A stretch of 64,000 nt of DNA from Brachionus rotundiformis (Eukaryota > Rotifera > Eurotatoria > Ploima > Brachionidae), in assembly GCA_016802295.1 (NCBI GenBank), contig JAESIW010000020.1, positions 5,544,062-5,608,061 on the forward strand, read 5' to 3'. This document shows, one piece after another, positions 57,932-64,000 of the stretch (position 1 is the stretch's first letter; each line of letters opens with the position of its first letter). Position numbers and translations under genes: made by a program. The notes under the pieces are model-generated. The model was not told where the DNA came from, ran no database searches, and worked only from the letters and a program-made list of their open reading frames with translations.

Positions 57932-60900
57932 CTAAAATTGAAATTGACTATTTGACGCTTCGTCCATTTGAAGATAAGACATCGAATTCACACTTCCGTA
58001 TTGTACTTCATAGTTACTCTCATAATTGACCATGCTATCATTGAAGTCATCATCATACTGTAAATTGCTATTAGTCATTGGTGACTGAAGACTGTACATT
58101 TGGCTATTTGAATTTGAATAAAAACCATTCATTGTATCTTTTACTTTCTGTCCACGTGGGGTTTTACTATAATAAAAAAAAAAGTTTAAAAATTCATATT
58201 CTAAATTTATCTAATAGTTCTTCATACGGTTTTTTTTGTGAATTAGGATCTTTAGGTTTATTTGCGGAGCCTGGCGGACGTCCGCGACCTCGCTTTTCTC
58301 CATTGTTCGGTGTCGCCGTCGGTGTTACACCTGCACTTAACTTCTGCTTCAAATTCAACTTAACTTTGCTCGGTGTGTTAATTTCTTGCTTCATTTGAGC
58401 CTTTGAATAGTTAATTTTTTCTTGAATGGCATTCAATTTTTCCGTAAAGTCGGTACAAGATTTGCACAGCCAAGACCCATTTGGCACATTCTCGACATTG
58501 ACACAATAAGTATGAAAGCCTCGGTCACATCTATCGCAAAACATCATTTTGTCTTCATCGTTTGACTTGTTGCATTTGCTGCACAATTTGCACTCAATGC
58601 ATTGCCAACTGTAATTTCTGATGCATGTCCAGTCGACCAATGTTGGATTAAGCTCTAGACAATCAGGATGCATGTGTTTGCTGCATGACGAACAAGAAAT
58701 CATAAGCTGATTGTTATCGATAAAAGAAGAATTTCGATTTATCTGAGAAGCTTTTTGGCATACATGACATATTTGGTTATTGAAATTGATCAGTTTGGCA
58801 ATGGTTGGCGCCGCCGAAGCTGTTATTCTAATAGGCTGTCTACTAATATCATTGTTCTTGACAGGTGTATCCTTTTTTTCGTAATCAACTTCAGTTTTAG
58901 CTGGCCTAGCTTCGGACACTTTCCGAACTGAATCTGCTTGTTTCGGTTTGTTCAAACTTTTCTTCCATTCTATGTATTTTAATCGATCGGGTGTCGGTGG
59001 TGCGTATATTACAGTATCAAGCGGAAGATAGTTAAGTTCATTAGAGGTGTAATTTTTGTAATGGTATTGGAATTGGCCCGGCAAAAGTGAAACCGGATAG
59101 GAGCCTTTTTTTTCATTTGAAAACAGGTTTTCGCTTTTTGTTGCTAGTCCACTTTGTGGAGTTTGTATCCGCTTTAAAATAATAAAAATAAATTATATAT
59201 TAGCAATAATTTGGAATAATAATTAATAATTTAGAGTCTGTTTTTAGTTTATTTTTGAGACAAATTTACTAATTTATTAACTAAAATGATTAATTGTTTT
59301 TGAGGACAACCAAGTTTTTAAGTAAAAAATAATTTAATAAGTATATATAATTGATAATTTGAAAAAAAAATTCTAATATTGGGACATAGGGGTAACTGGT
59401 TTCGACGGGGTGAAAAATTGCGGCTTAAATGATCAACTTGATGCAGTCACCTTTGTGTCTTTGTTGGTATTAAGAAGTAAATGAGAATTTTTAATTTAAT
59501 ATTATATAGATAAGATATGTATCTAAATTTAAAAAAAATTTCTTTCTTAAACATTGTGTGTGAAGGATCTTGGATTGTTTAAAAAACATTATTAGAAATG
59601 GGACGTTCAATTTAACATAATGCTGCTAAAGTGAATAGGATTATGATCAATTGTTCAGAAAATTTGACCAAGTATACCATTAGCTTATGGTATCCATGTG
59701 TAAAGATTAAAAGATTTAAATGGCGTTGGAAAAAGTGCAAAAAAAGCGACCAGGCTGGTGTCTGAGATGAGAGCTTTAATTTTACTGGCAAATTGAACAA
59801 AATGGAACTGACCAATCTTTAAATAAGAATGTAAAATCCTAATGTAAAAATATAACCTTATGTTTCATCATTGAACTCTTTTTAGAGATAAAATTAAATA
59901 TTTTCTAGGAAAATTTTATTTCTTTTCAAACACAGTCACCAATTTTGGAACAAATTTCCAACATAAATAAACGAAGCTTCTTGGTGAAAGCTAATTTTTC
60001 TCGACCCAACTTGAACTGTGTTCATGCAGCAGTTCTTTTTACCACTACTTGATTAAATTAAAAAGAAAAGATTTTATTAATTTAATAATTGCTTCCTAGA
60101 GTAATCTTCAGAGGTCGTAGCCAAATGAAAAAGGAAAAAAACTAACCATTGTTTGAAGGTCGTAGAACGATTTTCTTTCTTCGGCTTTCTCCTTCTGAAT
60201 CTGTGAGTTGTAAGCAGCTACCGATTGCATTGCTTTTTTGACCATTTCCTTCATTTTGTCTTTCTCATTCAGGTTCTATTTGATCAATTTCTTTAGCCAA
60301 ATTAGCCAAAGTGTTTTATTTAACAATCTAAGACTTACCGTTCGGGAGCTACTCGATTTAGGAGCATCGAAAATATCCGATTTATTTCTTATGAGAGAAT
60401 TGGATGCTGCCTGGAACGCAGCAGTAGCGATGGCACGTCGCCGTTTCTGGCTGAAGTAATCATCGAATTCTTTGTATTTTTCCGGATAATCATAAGCCAT
60501 CAAATCAAGGCACTCGTTAAGCTTCAAGGCAGTCAGTCCAAGATCCGATTGAGACTCAGTGACCACCTTCATTTTGCGAAGCAAAAACTCTCTCTCTTTG
60601 ACTTCGATCAAGCGTCGAAAGATATCTTGGAAAATTTATTATTCAAAAAGTATAAAATAAAAATTTATTTCCTGATTGTTTACCTGGATACTTGCGTTTA
60701 AATGACTTGACACCTAAATACTCGCTTACTTGTTCTTGAAGTATGTACAATTCATCCATTGGTGTAGTTGCCAAAATTTTATTCACATATTTAGAAAGTG
60801 TATCTTCAATAGTTGTGTCGGAATGAGTTTGGTCTTGTTTGGCATCTGTCAAATCCTCATATTCGTCAAGTTCGTCGTCACTCATCGGCCATTTGTACAC

Positions 60901-63826
60901 GAACAACTTTGTGACCGAAAAATGCGAACTTAAAATTGATAATTAAAAATTTTTTTAATTCAAAATGTGATTTTTTTCAGTATGATAAAACATTCAATAG
61001 CTCAAAATTATTTTAAATTTTAAATAATTTTTGAAAAAAAACTTAAATTAATTAAATTTTTAGAATGCACCTAATTAGTCATTATATGTATACAGAAAAA
61101 TCTTAATTAGAGTATTAATTCAAGGCTGAAATAAAACTAATAAGTCTTACACTAATCAAAAAAACCATAAACCAATTATTAAACCAGAATTTTTAATACA
61201 GAACACCTGTCACTATTTAAATAATATTTTCTTATTAATATGATAATTTTTTTAATCCTTAATAGATATGAATATAAGGGTAATACGGAAAATTATCAAA
61301 AAATTTCACAAATTTTCACGTTTTTTAGTGATACAGCTAATTTGTGTATGAATAAAAAGCTTGTACAAAGTTTAATTATATGATGCAATACCTGGCCTCG
61401 AATTTTTCTCTACTATCACAGAGGTCATCAATAGAAAGAAAATTAAAACTTTGGAAGATTGCATAAGCAAACAAGGAAAATGATTACTACAGATAAATAA
61501 GCTATCTAAAGCCTGACTAAATCATTATAGTCGGATGCTTTCAGTTTATCGATCGGAAAAAGCGCTTGATTTATTCAATGGCTGTGAAAATGGTGATTAA
61601 TAACAATAAATAAAAACAATTTAAATTTTGATGCAAAATTTTTCTAAATTTTAAATCGTTAGGCCAAGAAGAAGGACTTAGATCCGTTCAAAGTGGCCTG
61701 AGGTATTTCCTCAAATTATTTAATAAATAAATAGTTTGAATAAATGTCAAGATTTTTATTTCATGAATACATTTTTACCGTAATTTAATTTTTTTTAACT
61801 TAAAAACTGTTTTGCTTTTGATAAATAATTATTTTAGAGAAAAATGAAATGATTTTTTTTGGAAGATTCTAAATTTTTTTGTGTATATTTTTCTGAATTC
61901 TATTAATCAGCATTAAATCCTTATTATTCAAAAAACTAGATTCCATTTTTATCTTTTAACAATTAAATAAAATTTAGCTCTGAAATATTTTTATAAAATT
62001 TATCAGAAAAAAATCAATTCTATTTTAGGTAATTTAGCATTTGTTTAAGGAAGAGGATTTCCTTTTTTTGTTTGAATAAGATTTTTGGAGAACGTTTGAC
62101 AATAATTTTAAGTTTGTAATTAATAATGCTTTAAAGATCACATTTTTAAACATTTCATTAATACTTTTCATTTTTAAACTCCTATAAAATTTTCAATTAA
62201 GATCAAAAATGTATTCATGAAATAAAAATCTTTCGAAATTAATAAAAAGATTATTATACGAATTTAAAAAAGTCGGTGTTTAGTTATTAGAAGTAAAAGA
62301 TCAAAAATAGAAAGAAATCTGAGAAGCTCATGGTCATCACCAGCCATTTAATTCCTGGTGATCACAAGATCAAGGTTCAAATCCTCCTAGTGGAAGTGGA
62401 TAGCTGATCAGGAAAACTTTACTTTAGCAGTCCTGTAAGAGCGTAAGACTAACAACCCAACCGCGCAAGTATTAAAGAGTTACAACAAAATTAAAATAAG
62501 ACCCAATGCTTCATTAGGAGCGTATAAGGAAAATGGTCATCACCTCCAAATATTAGTTAATATAAAAAATAACCTTGACAATGAATCCTACCATATTTAT
62601 GGTCAAACTGTTCTGGCAAATTATCACTAGGGTATATTTTTTTTAATTAATTATTTATTATTAATTATTTAATAAAAAAGACATTTTTTTTATTTAATTG
62701 CTTGTGCATCAATTTAGAGGCTAGTTGGTTAAATTAAAAATAGATGCATTATTCTAAAATTAGTATTATTCCTGTTATTTTACAAAATTTTCTTCGTGTC
62801 AAAATTAAGCTCTTTTTAATATTCAATTAACTTAAAATAGAAATTTAATTTTTTGATAATTAGAAAAAAAAAAGAGAATAATTAAAATAAATTATTTTTA
62901 AATTTTGGCGCTATTGAATTTTAATATACTTGAAACAAAAAAATGTGTCAAAATTTTTAAATATTGAATTTGAGAGAGTTAACAAAAAAACTTCCAATAT
63001 ACAAAAAAAATAAAATTTTCACTAACCCATCTTTGGAAAATTCCAAATTTAGATTGTGATGAAGCATTATGCTAGTTCGCTTTTTTCTTTTCTTTTTCGG
63101 CTCATTGTCATCAATGGTGTCCGCCGCTGGCCTGCTGTCCTCGTCCACATCATTCTTTTGATTAGTGTCACAATCATTAGTTGTTTCGTCAAGAGGATCA
63201 ATTTTAGACTGAGATTCCGACTTGAATTGGTCAATATTAGCCGAGGAAACAGAGCAAGTTGCCTCTGTGTCTTGGCTATTTTCCAAGTGAACTTTTTGCT
63301 TTAGATTTTTAATCTTCTCCTCAAGGGAATTCTTCTTGTTAGATGAATTAAACCCGTCCAAAGTGTTTTCATCCAAGTTGTTTACTTTTGACTTTTTGAT
63401 TGATTTCTTTGTTTCACCGATGGGATCTTCGTCTATCTGGCTTAGTTTTGTCTTAACAGTGCACGGGTTATTTGATGCCTTGTTGTTCAAAATCTGTAGC
63501 GACTTGCGCGAATTTCGCGGGGTTTTGCTCGCCTTGGTTTTGGGAGCTTTTAGGTTTTCGGGCTCTTCGTTCGGATCTTCAATGTCAACGTCAGTTGTAG
63601 AGCTGGTCAAGCTCTCGCTGCTTACAGAGCCTATCTCAAATTTGACCGGATCCTCGCCAGACTCGCTCTTTGGTCTGGAGCGCCTGGATTTTCCTGACGA
63701 GGCGGTCGATGTGCTCGAGACCGATCTGCGGCCTATGTTCCTCTGGCTGGAGCGAACGCTGGTCTCTGCTGTCTTGGTATCGTTCGATGTGCTGGCAAGG
63801 ACCGATACCGATGGTTCGACTTCCAT
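57932..63826 (-). CDS. PHF10: PHF10/SAYP homologue, PBAF chromatin-remodelling subunit (6 exons, 879 aa)
   Basis: PHF10 (BAF45A; Drosophila SAYP) is a PBAF SWI/SNF subunit reading histone H3 tails. Exons 63826-63027, 60928-60684, 60625-60339, 60275-60147, 59171-58228 and 58166-57932 join in frame. Exon 1 is a Ser/Lys-rich disordered region with KKKRKKR. The SAY region follows: LYILQEQVSEYLGVKSFKRK, SDLGLTALKLNECLDLM, YPEKYKEF, YDLQTM and LLPGQFQYHYKNYTSNELNY. Then two PHD fingers (CHVCQ...CIECKLC and CSKCNKSNDEDKMMFCDRCD...WLCKSC), which place it among d4/PHF10 double-PHD proteins, and an AT-hook KRGRGRPPG. Human PHF10 is near 500 aa; the extra length is the long N terminus. Exon 5 can also read through to a stop at 58194 (ending KPYEELLDKFRI). 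Confidence 0.88.
59389..59412 (+). other. tmRNA-5'-end-like motif in a PHF10 intron
   Basis: GGGGTAACTGGTTTCGACGGGG closely resembles the 5' segment of bacterial tmRNAs (GGGG...CTGGaTTCGACGGGG). It lies antisense within PHF10 intron 4. No matching 3' acceptor/T-arm half or tag ORF is found in the next 600 nt, so this is not a complete tmRNA. Chance or a fossil organelle/symbiont fragment are both possible. Confidence 0.25.
60929..63026 (-). other. 2.1-kb first intron of the PHF10-like gene
   Basis: GT-AG intron, AT-rich. The only distinguishable content is the candidate SINE near 62.3-62.5 kb. Confidence 0.6.
62305..62530 (+). mobile_element. Candidate tRNA-derived SINE
   Basis: Within PHF10 intron 1, a less AT-rich about 200-nt patch contains GGTTCAAATCCTCC, a canonical pol III B box, preceded by tRNA-like sequence and followed by an unrelated body with GGAGCGTATAAG. 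The A box is not clear. TGGTCATCACC occurs near both ends (about 62331 and 62534). Confidence 0.4.
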
Positions 63827-64000
63827 TATTCACTTTTAGTCAAACTCTTATGGACACTTGTATGCGATGGAATGGGAATTCTTTGTTTTATTTTAAGTTT
63901 AGATTATATTCATATATTTTTGCCTATATTTTATATTAGCATAAAGTTGTTGTAAAAATCGTTTTATTTTTTTTCTCTCTCTCTCTTTCATTTAATGTTG
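63827..64000. other. 5' flank of the PHF10-like gene
   Basis: Presumed promoter/5' UTR region. A short (CT)n run lies at about 63974-63987 near the window end. Confidence 0.5.

Noticed and set aside
59650..59900. C/D-box snoRNA in PHF10 intron 4
   Set aside because: An ATGATGAAA C-box-like string occurs on the sense strand, but no properly placed CTGA D box or terminal stem accompanies it.
59389..60060. Full tmRNA gene
   Set aside because: Only the 5'-like motif is present. No T arm, acceptor 3' strand or tag frame was found downstream, so only the motif is reported.
1..64000. CRISPR array, operon promoters or bacterial terminators
   Set aside because: The window is clearly eukaryotic (GT-AG introns, animal gene families). 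No regularly spaced identical repeats were seen.

Overview
This is an AT-rich animal nuclear segment. Coding regions are split by many short introns (often 45-60 nt) with GT-AG ends, and intergenic DNA is very AT-rich. Gene content is metazoan: GEMIN8, PIGX, a WIP/verprolin actin regulator, a MYORG-type GH31 glycosidase, NF-YB, a PHF10/SAYP chromatin subunit, tRNA-Asp, a secreted protein with about 28 Ig domains and a giant C-type-lectin receptor. Chicken-repeat-1 (CR1)-like retroelement fragments and a lectin/SUEL/CC-rich repertoire are reminiscent of a monogonont rotifer such as Brachionus. That assignment is inference (about 50%).

Layout. 0.5-12.5 kb: GEMIN8 (+) tail-to-tail with an 18-exon Ig gene (-), 62 bp between their stop codons. 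13.5-14.3 kb: PIGX-like single-exon gene. 16.5-23.1 kb: WIP gene with a possible alternative 3' terminal exon and a 444-codon ORF inside its large intron. 24.4-26.7 kb: GH31 type II membrane glycosidase. 27-31 kb: retroelement and MITE territory plus a small unrecognised two-exon gene. 32-35.4 kb and 51.3-54.4 kb: two divergently oriented, intronless paralogues of an unrecognised helical protein. They share a nearly identical tract, and the right copy carries a frameshifting 341-bp deletion inside that tract. 35.7 kb: Tc1/mariner-type MITE. 39.2-48.7 kb: type I membrane receptor with about 14 C-type lectin domains, three fibronectin-II domains, one SUEL lectin domain and a Cys-rich insert. 49.3-50.6 kb: CR1-like fragment split by a solo-LTR-like insertion. 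55-56.6 kb: NF-YB, a DUF2237 protein with a signal peptide, and tRNA-Asp. 57.9-63.8 kb: PHF10/SAYP homologue (-).

The genes are not an operon or one pathway. Housekeeping genes (snRNP assembly, GPI synthesis, transcription, chromatin) sit beside two fast-evolving, repeat-built extracellular genes. The most unusual content is the lectin receptor architecture, the five-Ig supra-repeats, and the gene-converted and then broken paralogue pair. Exon joins given for GEMIN8, the Ig gene, WIP, the glycosidase, the 28.9-kb orphan, the DUF2237 gene and PHF10 were checked by hand for splice sites and reading phase. Exons inside the lectin gene are approximate.
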